The translations under genes and the position numbers were made by a program. From positions 1 through 58,604 of the forward strand of contig RGZB01000009.1 in assembly GCA_010031735.1 (NCBI GenBank): a stretch of 58,604 nt of DNA, given 5' to 3'. Under the pieces are notes generated by a model. The model saw nothing but the letters and a program-made list of their open reading frames with translations, searched no databases and was not told the origin of the DNA. This document shows positions 1 through 8,896 of the stretch, one piece after another (within the stretch, counting starts at the first letter, position 1; every line of letters begins with the position of its first letter). The stretch comes from Pseudomonadota bacterium. Its GTDB lineage: Bacteria; Pseudomonadota; Alphaproteobacteria; Rickettsiales; RGZB01.

Positions 1-283
1 TGTATTTTTCCGTATCGCCGCGCGCTTCGATCCATTCCTCACGCAGTTTCGCAAGGCCACGGGTGATGTCGATATGCGCGTTCGTATCGGAATAGACACC
101 CGACGTATCATAGACACGAACCGGGGGTTCTTTCGCCTCCGGAGCGAGGGTGATCTCCCGCATCGCCACCTTCACGCCCTTAAAGCGCGGGCTTTCCACA
201 AAAATCTTGCGGCTGGCAGGAAGCGGGCCCGTCGTCACGGTGAAGTTCGGGTCGGTCACTTTTGCAGGGGTATTCTTGGTCAT
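1..283 (-). CDS. thiC: Phosphomethylpyrimidine synthase ThiC, N-terminal part (gene runs off the window start)
   Basis: Reverse-strand reading from ATG at 283: [118 protein letters not shown] and [11 protein letters not shown] are ThiC N-terminal motifs. Not in the ORF track because it is truncated. Confidence 0.9.
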   Translation of the reverse strand, partial: MTKNTPAKVTDPNFTVTTGPLPASRKIFVESPRFKGVKVAMREITLAPEAKEPPVRVYDTSGVYSDTNAHIDITRGLAKLREEWIEARGDTEKY

Positions 284-424
284 GGAAAGCCTCGTAAACC
301 TTAGGTAAATCGCTAAAAACAGGGGGGTACTCTAGCATAGTTTTTCGCTGCAACAACCCCAATTGATTGGGGGCGTGCGCTCAGGCCTTAATAAAATCTT
401 AACCTTTTGTTGTTAGGCTTAAAA

Positions 425-1186
425 ATGGAGCAATGTATGGCCAAACAAAAATTTACGCCGAGCGTTTCTATCGACAGTACGGGCATCCATATCAAGGACT
501 TGGGCCCAAGTCTGAAACCGCGCGAGGCGAGTTTCCCGTTATCGAAGCCGGACCGGCAATTCATCCTCGATGTGCAGGATGCGCTCGCCGCCGGCTACCT
601 CCTGGTGAAGATCGAATACGAAGGCGCGATCCTGCCGTTTCCGCAAAGTGATGCGCGCGCGCCGAAATTCCCGGTCGCCGGCGCGATGCCGGATGGCCGT
701 TTCTCCCGCAGTGGGATCAGCATCGCACGCACGGGCGACCCGAAATCCGACCCGCGCCTGACCGATGGTACAGGGTACCGACCGATGGAGCCGATCACGG
801 CGGATGAACCCGTGCTCAAAATATTCGCAGGGAACCTGCCGCACCACCCCAAAGGTGCATTCGAACGCTTGAAGGCGCTCAAAGGTGCAACGCTCATGCC
901 GTGGGACGATGCTTCGCGGCCGATCGTGGGCACTGAGACCACACCGACCTATTTCGGCTTTGGTACACCCAAGGAAAAAGACGTGATGATGGCGGGCTAT
1001 ACCAACTCGGTGGGTTTTCGAGGTCGTGACGCATTGATGATCGCGCAGATCCTTTACCAAGTGGGCCTGGCGCAGGCGGCAGACGGCGTGCCGGAAGACA
1101 AACGGGTGAAGGTGCAGGGTTTTGACATGGCCGCGCAGGTGCAGTCGATGACGGAAGTCGTACGTGCCGGCATTGTGCGCACGTAA
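425..1186 (+). CDS. Hypothetical protein (start could be 407, 425 or 437)
   Basis: Long ORF with alphaproteobacterial-type codon use; no family recognised. Confidence 0.6.
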   Translation: MEQCMAKQKFTPSVSIDSTGIHIKDLGPSLKPREASFPLSKPDRQFILDVQDALAAGYLLVKIEYEGAILPFPQSDARAPKFPVAGAMPDGRFSRSGISIARTGDPKSDPRLTDGTGYRPMEPITADEPVLKIFAGNLPHHPKGAFERLKALKGATLMPWDDASRPIVGTETTPTYFGFGTPKEKDVMMAGYTNSVGFRGRDALMIAQILYQVGLAQAADGVPEDKRVKVQGFDMAAQVQSMTEVVRAGIVRT

Positions 1187-1246
1187 ACATCGATATCCTA
1201 TAAGAAATTCTGGTATCGTTCTGTAGGCGTGGTAGAATAGGTGTCC

Positions 1247-2188
1247 ATGCGACGTAAGACACTCAATAAAGCGCTCAACACCTGCATGGAATGCTTCCTC
1301 AAAGCCGCAAGAAGCATGATGCGCCACGATGGCGTGGAACATGCGGGCTATCTAGCATTCCTTGGGCTTCTTTCGTTCTTCCCTTTCCTGATTTTCTTCG
1401 TCTCGATCACCGGTCTTCTCGGCCAATCGAAGATGGGCGATCAGTTGGTTATCTTACTCACCGAACATCTGCCGCATGATTTCGTGGCGGCACTCCTGCC
1501 GCGCATCGAAGAGATCGTCTCGGGCCCGCCGCAGGGTATCTTCACCTTCGCGATCTTGGCGACCATCTGGACCGCTTCTTCCGCCGTTGAGGGAACCCGC
1601 ACGATACTGAACCGCGCATACCATGTCTCGACCCCGCCGGCGTATGTGATGCGCCGCTTGCTCTCGATCGTGCAATTCATCGGCCTGACGCTCGGTATCT
1701 TCATCGCGATGGCGGTGCTAATCTTCGCACCGGTGGTGGTGCATGGTGTTAGCAAGTTCTTGCATATCGAAGCGATCATCACGCCGATCTGGAATACGAT
1801 ACGTGTCGGTTTTTCCGGTCTCCTGCTGGCGTTCATGGTGTCGCTTTCCTATTACTGGCTGCCGAATATCAATCAAACATGGAAGCGGGTGCTGCCGGGC
1901 ACCTTCATGGTGCTCGTCGGTTGGATGCTGATGGCGGTCGGCTTCTCCATCTACCTCAAGAATTTCGCGCAGGTGAACGTGGTATACGGAAGCTTGCAGG
2001 GTATCATCATCGCGATCCTCTTTTTCTATCTCGTGGCCGTGATCTATATCTACGGCGCGGAATTCAATTACCAGGTGGAGCATATGCGCGGACACCGCAT
2101 CGAAGAGAAAGAGGAAGATCCGCAAGGCAAGGTTGTAGTGAAAACCACGGTCAAAACCATCAAGAAGAAGCGTATCCGTAAAACATGA
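1247..2188 (+). CDS. YihY/virulence factor BrkB family membrane protein
   Basis: Multi-TM protein with MMRHDGVEHAGYLAFLGLLSFFPFLIFFVSITG and WTASSAVEGTRTILNRAYHV, typical of the YihY/BrkB family. Confidence 0.85.
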   Translation: MRRKTLNKALNTCMECFLKAARSMMRHDGVEHAGYLAFLGLLSFFPFLIFFVSITGLLGQSKMGDQLVILLTEHLPHDFVAALLPRIEEIVSGPPQGIFTFAILATIWTASSAVEGTRTILNRAYHVSTPPAYVMRRLLSIVQFIGLTLGIFIAMAVLIFAPVVVHGVSKFLHIEAIITPIWNTIRVGFSGLLLAFMVSLSYYWLPNINQTWKRVLPGTFMVLVGWMLMAVGFSIYLKNFAQVNVVYGSLQGIIIAILFFYLVAVIYIYGAEFNYQVEHMRGHRIEEKEEDPQGKVVVKTTVKTIKKKRIRKT

Positions 2189-3129
2189 CGAGCGCCCACG
2201 CCACCGCAGAATATTTCAAATTCCGCCTCATGCTGTTCTACCTAAGCCGTTTCAAGAACCAGAGCAGGATGATCTTCGTGCCGAAGCCGCCGGTGCTCGT
2301 CTGGCCGCCCGAGCCGATGGCGATGACCGAGGATTTTGCTGAAGTGACGCAGCACACACTCACGACGGAAGATGGGGTGAAGCTCATCGCTGAAGTGCTG
2401 CCGCCGAAATACAAGGATGCCCCGTTCTATCTCTGCTTCCACGGCAATACCGGGAACTGGACGGCGAAGCTGACGGAGGGTACGCGCCTGTTCGGGTGGG
2501 GATACCGCTTGAACGTGCTGCGCGAGATCAGGGCGTCGGGTGCCGGTTTTGTGGCGATGCATTTGCGAGGCTACGGGCTTTCGGCGGTGGAATCGCCTTC
2601 CGCAAAACCTTCCGAGACCGGGTTCAACCGCGACATCGCGGCACTGGTTTCGTGGGTGCTGGAGCAGAATATCGCGGAAGCACACCCAATCATCTGCTTC
2701 GGCGAATCACTCGGTGCGTATAGTGCCTGCAAAGCCGCGCAGCTGATGCAGGAGCGGCGCGTGAATCCCGTGCAGGTAGGAATCGTTGCCCCGTTCTTCA
2801 GCCTCGCGCAGAAAGCGCTCGATATCATGAAGCGGATGGGGCTCGATACGGAGGCGCTGGATACCGAGGCGTTACTCAAGACCATCACACCGAAGCTCAA
2901 ACACCGCTTCGAGATTGGTACAGCAGCAGCGTCGCTCTCGGGTAAAACACTCCTGACCGTGATCACGCCGGAGAAGGATATCGTGACACCACCCTACCAC
3001 GGCGAGAAGATCGCGGCACTCGCGACCGCCCGCAGGGGAGAGGCCACACGCGCGATCAGGATCCCCTCAGGACACACCGATTGGGATGCCAAGCAAGTCA
3101 TCGAAATCCTGCAGAAACAACGAGGATAG
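2185..3129 (+). CDS. Alpha/beta hydrolase
   Basis: FYLCFHGNTGNWT, nucleophile elbow GESLGAYSA, C-terminal SGHTDWD; ATGA overlap with the preceding gene. Confidence 0.75.
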   Translation: MTSAHATAEYFKFRLMLFYLSRFKNQSRMIFVPKPPVLVWPPEPMAMTEDFAEVTQHTLTTEDGVKLIAEVLPPKYKDAPFYLCFHGNTGNWTAKLTEGTRLFGWGYRLNVLREIRASGAGFVAMHLRGYGLSAVESPSAKPSETGFNRDIAALVSWVLEQNIAEAHPIICFGESLGAYSACKAAQLMQERRVNPVQVGIVAPFFSLAQKALDIMKRMGLDTEALDTEALLKTITPKLKHRFEIGTAAASLSGKTLLTVITPEKDIVTPPYHGEKIAALATARRGEATRAIRIPSGHTDWDAKQVIEILQKQRG

Positions 3130-3131
3130 GA

Positions 3132-3998
3132 ATGCTGAAGAAAACATTGGCGGTTCTTGGTCGTCTTAGCGGCCTTAGCGGCAAAAGCATGAAAGCCAAA
3201 TGCACGGCGGTATTTTTACGACTTGCGGTTACCTATCTCTTGCTTCTGCTTGGTCTGACGATGATGCAGCGGGAAATGCTTTACCATCCGACGCACGATA
3301 TGAAACCGCCCAAAGCCTACCAACTGTCGATGGACGAGGTGCATTTCAGGGCAGAGGACAGCACGCTCCTCACGGCATGGTATCACCCCCCACGCGAAGG
3401 GCAGAAAGTGATCGTCTATTTCCACGGTAACGCACTGCACTTAGGCGCACGGCATAAAAAATTCAGGACGTATATGAACGGTGGCTTCGGACTACTTGCA
3501 CTGAGCTACCGTGGTTTTGGTACGAGCGAAGGAACGCCTACCGAAAAGGGACTCTATGAAGATGCGCGCGCGGCGGTACACTATGTCATCTCTTCCGGTG
3601 TGCCGGAGAAGGATATCGTGCTCTACGGCGAATCGCTCGGCACGGGGGTGGCGACACAAATGGCGACCGAATTCCCACACGTGGCGGCATTGGTGCTCGA
3701 GGCACCGTACACGTCTGTCGTGAACCGTGCGCAGGAACTGTTCTTCTATATCCCGGTATCGCTCGTGCTGCAGGACCGCTTTGACTCGATCGACAAGATG
3801 CCGAATGTAAAAGTGCCGGTGCTGTTTTTCCATGGCGAGGCGGATGCGGTGATCCCGATCGAGCACGGTAAGGCACTCTACGCGGTGTGTACCGCGCCGA
3901 AAGAAGCAAAATATTTCCCGGGTATCCACCATACGGATTTCCCATGGCAGCAATTGGCAGCCGATATGCAGACGTTCTTGAAGAAATACGACCGCTGA
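3132..3998 (+). CDS. Alpha/beta hydrolase, Bem46/YfhR-like, N-terminal membrane anchor
   Basis: VIVYFHGNA, YRGFGTSEGTPTEKGLYEDA, nucleophile elbow YGESLGTGVA, HGEADAVIPIEHG, HHTDF. Confidence 0.85.
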   Translation: MLKKTLAVLGRLSGLSGKSMKAKCTAVFLRLAVTYLLLLLGLTMMQREMLYHPTHDMKPPKAYQLSMDEVHFRAEDSTLLTAWYHPPREGQKVIVYFHGNALHLGARHKKFRTYMNGGFGLLALSYRGFGTSEGTPTEKGLYEDARAAVHYVISSGVPEKDIVLYGESLGTGVATQMATEFPHVAALVLEAPYTSVVNRAQELFFYIPVSLVLQDRFDSIDKMPNVKVPVLFFHGEADAVIPIEHGKALYAVCTAPKEAKYFPGIHHTDFPWQQLAADMQTFLKKYDR

Positions 3999-4001
3999 GA
4001 G

Positions 4002-4751
4002 TTACGAACCGGCGAGATCGATACTGTTCTTCAGTTCCATGATGATCTTCTGGAGGTGGCTGATCCTGGCGGAGTCGGCCGGGATGGGCTCGCCGCATTT
4101 GGCGACCACGCGGCGGCGGAAACTGCGCGGGAACATGCCGAAGCGCGAGCCACTGTATTTCTTGCTCATGATACTGCCCCACAGGCCTTTGAGCGCTACC
4201 GGATAGACGGTCGCGGGATATTTCTCGAGTATCCATTCGATGCCGAAACGGAAACGGTTCATGTTGCCGGTAAGCGTCAGCTTGCCCTCCGGGAACAGAC
4301 AGATGCATTCGCCGTTCTCGAGCGCTTCCTTGATCTTCTCGAGTGCGACCGCCACGGCTTCTCGGTTGGAGTCGATCGGGATCGCGCGGTTCAGTTTCAT
4401 GAAATAATGCACGCCCGGCTGGCGGTAGATCTTTTCGTAGATTACGTAACGGATGCGGCGGTTCAGGCCAGTGTTGATGACGAGCCCGTCCATGTAGGAC
4501 ACGTGGTTGCTGATGATGATGGCGGGACCCGTCTGCGGGATGTGCTCGAAGCCTTCGTAACGCACACGGTAGAGCGCACGCACCAGGATTTTCGACGCAT
4601 GGTAATAGAACGGTTCCGGGTTTTTCAGCAAGCCGAACAGACGAGAGAACAAAGACGGTTTCTTCGCGGGGCTTGGGGGTTGATCAGGAGAGGAAAGCGG
4701 CATCGCACATTCACCTTTATGCATCAAAGTGTAGCAAGATTTGGCCAGCAC
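4002..4751 (-). CDS. 1-acyl-sn-glycerol-3-phosphate acyltransferase (PlsC-like)
   Basis: NHVSYMDGL (HX4D-type motif) and CLFPEGKLTLTG motif. Confidence 0.85.
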   Translation of the reverse strand: MLAKSCYTLMHKGECAMPLSSPDQPPSPAKKPSLFSRLFGLLKNPEPFYYHASKILVRALYRVRYEGFEHIPQTGPAIIISNHVSYMDGLVINTGLNRRIRYVIYEKIYRQPGVHYFMKLNRAIPIDSNREAVAVALEKIKEALENGECICLFPEGKLTLTGNMNRFRFGIEWILEKYPATVYPVALKGLWGSIMSKKYSGSRFGMFPRSFRRRVVAKCGEPIPADSARISHLQKIIMELKNSIDLAGS

Positions 4752-4803
4752 GCCAACGATTTTGCGGATTTTAAGGCCTCTCGCATGATTATACTTAACA
4801 AGC

Positions 4804-5598
4804 GTGACAAAGCTGACATACTACCAGGAGATGAGACAGACCTTGATACAGCTTGTATGCGCGGTTGCGCTGCTTATGGTGGGCGCACCCGTATCGCACG
4901 CCAAAGAAGCGACCTTGCCGCGTCCGATATTGGTGGAGCTTTATACCTCACAAGGCTGCATCTCCTGCCCGCCTGCCGATAAACTTCTCGGCGAGATGAG
5001 TGAGAATCCCGACCTTTTGGTGCTTTCCTTCCACGTGGATTATTGGAACAAGAACGGCTGGGAAGATCCTTTCTCCAGCAGTGAGAACACCGAACGCCAG
5101 AAACATTATAGCGAAGATACGGGCTTGTTCGCCTCTATCTACACCCCCCAGGTGATCGTCGACGGGGTGCATAAAGCGATCGGCTCGCGCGAGAAGGAAC
5201 TCGCGGCGCTTATCAAGAATGCCGCAGGCGAGATGATTGCGGTGCCACTTACGATACGGAAAGAAAAGAACTGGGTCGTGCGGGCAGGGGAGGCGCCGGA
5301 GTCGCTCAAAGATGCCCATGCGGAAGTGCTGGTGGTGGGATTCGATAAGGTGCACCGTACCAATATCGAGGACGGAGAAAACAAAGGCAGCACGATCGAT
5401 AATTTCCATGTCGTGCGGTGGATGCAGGTGATCGGTGAGTGGGATGGGAAACCGCATCAATATAATGTGATGGATCAGGGCAAACCGGCGACCGAATTCT
5501 ACGCCGTTATCCTGCAGGAAATGGGCCAGAAACGCATATTCGGCGTAGGTTTCGATCCCAGCTATCCACCGACATATTCCGATACTTCAGCACGTTAA
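4804..5598 (+). CDS. DUF1223 family protein (thioredoxin-like fold, secreted)
   Basis: Signal peptide; VELYTSQGCISCPPADKLLGEM and LSFHVDYWNKNGWEDPFSS are typical of DUF1223. Confidence 0.85.
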   Translation: MTKLTYYQEMRQTLIQLVCAVALLMVGAPVSHAKEATLPRPILVELYTSQGCISCPPADKLLGEMSENPDLLVLSFHVDYWNKNGWEDPFSSSENTERQKHYSEDTGLFASIYTPQVIVDGVHKAIGSREKELAALIKNAAGEMIAVPLTIRKEKNWVVRAGEAPESLKDAHAEVLVVGFDKVHRTNIEDGENKGSTIDNFHVVRWMQVIGEWDGKPHQYNVMDQGKPATEFYAVILQEMGQKRIFGVGFDPSYPPTYSDTSAR

Positions 5599-5711
5599 GC
5601 AAAGTTGTTAACAGCCCATAAAAACGCCTAGGGTGTGCCTGCAAAAAGCCGTGACAAAACAGGGGGCTGGGTGCATACTTGTGGTACAGGTTTTCACTTA
5701 GGGTGCTTGCC

Positions 5712-6119
5712 ATGGATTACTCCAAATTACCCATCTACCAGATGATGCAGCAGCAGTTGAAATATGATTCGACGCGCCAGACGGTGCTGGCGAAGAACAT
5801 CGCCAATGTGGATACCCCTGGCTACGTGCCCTCGGATGTGAAAGCCCCGAACTTCTCGGAAATATTGAAACACAAAACCCAGGGCAGGCTTGCCATGGCG
5901 GTGACGCAGCCCGGACATCTCGGCACTTCGACCGATGCGAAAGGCAATCTACGCATCGTCAAAGATAAGGTGACCGAACGTTCGCCGAACGGTAACGCTG
6001 TATCACTCGATGACCAGATGCTGAAGATGCAGGAGAACTCGAGCGACTACCAAAGTACCACGACGCTATACCGCAAGATGAGCGGTATGTTCCGTATCGC
6101 ACTCGGAGAAAGCAATTAG
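5712..6119 (+). CDS. flgB: Flagellar basal-body rod protein FlgB
   Basis: VLAKNIANVDTPGYVPSDV; followed by flgC and fliE. Confidence 0.9.
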   Translation: MDYSKLPIYQMMQQQLKYDSTRQTVLAKNIANVDTPGYVPSDVKAPNFSEILKHKTQGRLAMAVTQPGHLGTSTDAKGNLRIVKDKVTERSPNGNAVSLDDQMLKMQENSSDYQSTTTLYRKMSGMFRIALGESN

Positions 6120-6126
6120 GTAGGTT

Positions 6127-6537
6127 ATGCCAGATATCAAAGATTCGATCACGATCGCCGGTGCTGGCATGAAAGCCCAAAGCACCCGTATGCGTATCGC
6201 GGCCGAGAATATCGCCAACGCCGACTCCACTGCGAGCACGCCGGGCGGTGACCCTTATCGCCGCAAGACCGTAACGTTCAAGAATACGCTTGATAAGGAA
6301 CTGGGTCTGAAAACCGTGAAAGTGAGCAAGGTCGGCACCGATCCTTCCGAGTTCTTAAGCGAATACAACCCGACGCATCCGGCAGCTGACAGCGATGGGT
6401 ATGTCAAGCGCCCGAACATCAACGTGCAGATCGAGCAAGCCGATGTGAAGGAAGCGCAGCGTAGTTACGAGGCAAACCTTTCCGTGATCGATGTGTCGCG
6501 CAGCATGGTAAGCCGTACACTGGAACTGATGAGATAG
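6127..6537 (+). CDS. flgC: Flagellar basal-body rod protein FlgC
   Basis: AGMKAQSTRMRIAAENIANADST and C-terminal YEANLSVIDVSRSMVSRTLELMR. Confidence 0.92.
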   Translation: MPDIKDSITIAGAGMKAQSTRMRIAAENIANADSTASTPGGDPYRRKTVTFKNTLDKELGLKTVKVSKVGTDPSEFLSEYNPTHPAADSDGYVKRPNINVQIEQADVKEAQRSYEANLSVIDVSRSMVSRTLELMR

Positions 6538-6547
6538 GATATAAGCC

Positions 6548-6859
6548 ATGGTCGATAACGTAAAACTCAATAGTGCAACCAGTGCATACCAGCAGGCGCT
6601 CACCCGCGGTATCAGTGGTTCCGGTGCGGAGAATGGCGATAGCGTAGACTTCGGTAATCTCGTCGGGAATGTGCTCGGCGATGCCGTGAGCGCCGTCAAA
6701 AAAGGTGAAGTGACCGGTGCGCGCTCACTCCTGAAGCAAACCGGCGTGGATGATCTCGCACTCGCCGTCAGCAATGCAGAGCTGACACTGAAGACCGTCA
6801 TGGCGATCCGTGACCGCGTGATCAACGCGTACCAAGACATCATCAAGATGCCGATCTAG
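6548..6859 (+). CDS. fliE: Flagellar hook-basal body complex protein FliE
   Basis: Size, position after flgC, and the C-terminal motif LTLKTVMAIRDRVINAYQDIIKMPI. Confidence 0.9.
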   Translation: MVDNVKLNSATSAYQQALTRGISGSGAENGDSVDFGNLVGNVLGDAVSAVKKGEVTGARSLLKQTGVDDLALAVSNAELTLKTVMAIRDRVINAYQDIIKMPI

Positions 6860-6979
6860 TGCGGTTAGCCTAGAGATTCCGACACATCGCTTTCCCTTTT
6901 TCATCGCGCTATACAAAGCGGATAAAACGCGCTACAACCAACGTGGGAATAGACTTCAATGTTGGGAAAGGATTCAGCG

Positions 6980-7246
6980 ATGGATACCGTTGCAATCATG
7001 GATATCGGCCGTGAGGCGATTTGGGTGATGATCAAAGTCTCCTTGCCGCTCATGTTGGTGGCGATGGTGATCGGTCTTGCGATCTCGCTGTTCCAGGCGC
7101 TGACACAGATCCAGGAATCCACGCTTTCATTCGTGCCGAAAATCGTGGCGGTGTTCCTCTCCATGATCCTGTTCATGCCCTTCATGTTCTCCGTGCTTAA
7201 AACCTTCACGGAAGGCCTTGCCCAACATATCGTCGGGATAGAGTGA
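6980..7246 (+). CDS. fliQ: Flagellar biosynthesis protein FliQ
   Basis: MDTVAIMDIGREAIWVMIKVSLPLMLVAMVIGLAISLFQALTQIQESTLSFVPKI. Confidence 0.92.
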   Translation: MDTVAIMDIGREAIWVMIKVSLPLMLVAMVIGLAISLFQALTQIQESTLSFVPKIVAVFLSMILFMPFMFSVLKTFTEGLAQHIVGIE

Positions 7247-7253
7247 ACCTCTT

Positions 7254-8018
7254 ATGCTGGCACAATTTGCCGCATCCACCGTCTTTGATTTCTTCCTGAT
7301 TTTCTGCCGGGTCGGCAGTCTTTTCATGCTGATGCCCGGTATCGGCGAGATTTACGTGCCACCCCGTATCCGCCTGACCTTCGCACTCTCGGTCACGCTC
7401 ATCCTGATGCCGGTGATCGGTACCAAACTCCCTGCACCGGGCGCCGATGTGATTCACACGACCGTGCTGGTACTGGGCGAGGTGACCGTCGGTATCTTCA
7501 TCGGGATGCTTGCGCGCATCATCCAAAGTACCCTCCACATCGCGGGTATGATCATCGCGTTCCAGTCGAGCCTGGCTTCGGCAATCCTGTTCGATATCAC
7601 GCAAGGTTCGCAAGGTTCGGTCGTGGGTACGTTCATGACGCTGCTGGGCATCACCGTGTTCTTCACGAGCAACCTGCACCACGTGATGTTGATGGGGCTC
7701 TTTAATAGTTATGATGTATTTGCCCCGGGAAAATTCCCGCCGATCGGGGATATGGCAGAGATGGCACCGACGATGTTATCGGATAGTTTCCGTATCGCGA
7801 TCGGTATCTCGGCGCCGCTGATCGTGGTGGGGGTGCTCTTGTATCTCTCTGCGGGTCTGATGTCGCGCCTGATGCCGCAGATGCAGGTATTCTTCATCTT
7901 GGTGCCGATCCAGGTGCTCGGGAGCTTCTACATCCTGATGCTGACGCTGTCGGCCGGGATGGTCTGGTACCTCGAGCACTTCGAAGGTGCGCTCAACGAG
8001 TTGTTCGTACTGAACTAG
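7254..8018 (+). CDS. fliR: Flagellar biosynthesis protein FliR
   Basis: Multi-TM protein following fliQ; GEVTVGIFIGMLARI and IAGMIIAFQSSLASA are FliR-like. Confidence 0.9.
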   Translation: MLAQFAASTVFDFFLIFCRVGSLFMLMPGIGEIYVPPRIRLTFALSVTLILMPVIGTKLPAPGADVIHTTVLVLGEVTVGIFIGMLARIIQSTLHIAGMIIAFQSSLASAILFDITQGSQGSVVGTFMTLLGITVFFTSNLHHVMLMGLFNSYDVFAPGKFPPIGDMAEMAPTMLSDSFRIAIGISAPLIVVGVLLYLSAGLMSRLMPQMQVFFILVPIQVLGSFYILMLTLSAGMVWYLEHFEGALNELFVLN

Positions 8019-8731
8019 AAACCGATGGCGCGCAGCCAGTCCTTCAAGAACCAGCGGGCACATTGCTCTAGGCGGTCCGCCATCACTTCACGCTGGCGTT
8101 CGAGGTTCTTTAGATCGACACCGGGTGTCTCTTTGACTTCTTTGCGTGATTTATCGCACTCGAACCAACCGGCGAGATCGTCTTTCGTGACCTGCGGGTG
8201 GAACTGGATGCCGAGCACGTTGTTGTTGTAGCTGAAGGCCTGGTTCGGGCAGAGCTCGGTCGAGGCCAGCAGTGTTGCACCTTTCGGCAGATCGAACGTA
8301 TCGCCATGCCAGTGCAGCACACGGGTATGGTTGAAATGGCGGAGCGAACTTTTCTCTCCTTCGGCGGTCATGGTGATATCGCGGAAGCCGATTTCTTTAT
8401 GCGGTGCCGGATAGATATCCGAGCCAAGGGCTTTGGCGATCAGTTGTGCACCTAGACTGATGCCGAGCACCGGCTTTTTCTGTTTGATGCGCTCTTTGAT
8501 GACCTTGATCTCTTCTTTGATGAACGGGTAGCGATCCTGGTCGTTCGCGCACATAGGGCCACCCAGGATTACCAGGAGGTCTGCATTGAGACTGACCGGG
8601 GAATAGATGATGTCATCTTCCGCTTCTAAGAATTGGACGTTGAAATTCTCCTGCTTGAGCACGGCATGGAACGAACCCAGATCGCGGATAGCAGCGTGAC
8701 GGATGACGATTACTTTTTTCATTACTATCAA
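8015..8731 (-). CDS. Class I glutamine amidotransferase-like protein
   Basis: LLVILGGPMCANDQ, KPVLGISLGAQLIAKALG (Ser in place of the usual nucleophile Cys), LGIQFHPQVT. Confidence 0.8.
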   Translation of the reverse strand: MIVMKKVIVIRHAAIRDLGSFHAVLKQENFNVQFLEAEDDIIYSPVSLNADLLVILGGPMCANDQDRYPFIKEEIKVIKERIKQKKPVLGISLGAQLIAKALGSDIYPAPHKEIGFRDITMTAEGEKSSLRHFNHTRVLHWHGDTFDLPKGATLLASTELCPNQAFSYNNNVLGIQFHPQVTKDDLAGWFECDKSRKEVKETPGVDLKNLERQREVMADRLEQCARWFLKDWLRAIGF

Positions 8732-8896
8732 TAGGTTAGATTAATATGTGCCGCGGCTTCAAAGTGGCTCTCAAGCTGCGATCGAGGATGGGAGCATACA
8801 TGAAAAACAGTCTATTCTCAATATATTATGAGAATTAACCGTTCATTAAGTTTTCTTTGGTACTCTTAGGAAACCATTACACTCGAGGGGGAGAAA

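Noticed and set aside
539-1342. 267-aa minus-strand ORF
   Set aside because: Shadow of the plus-strand 425-1186 gene; His/Arg/Cys-rich, no RBS.
4056-4982. 308-aa plus-strand ORF opposite the PlsC-like gene
   Set aside because: Antisense shadow ORF; the minus strand carries recognisable acyltransferase motifs.
7600-7622. Short tandem GCAAGGTTCG duplication in fliR
   Set aside because: Encodes QGSQGS in the FliR frame; no sign of a functional repeat.
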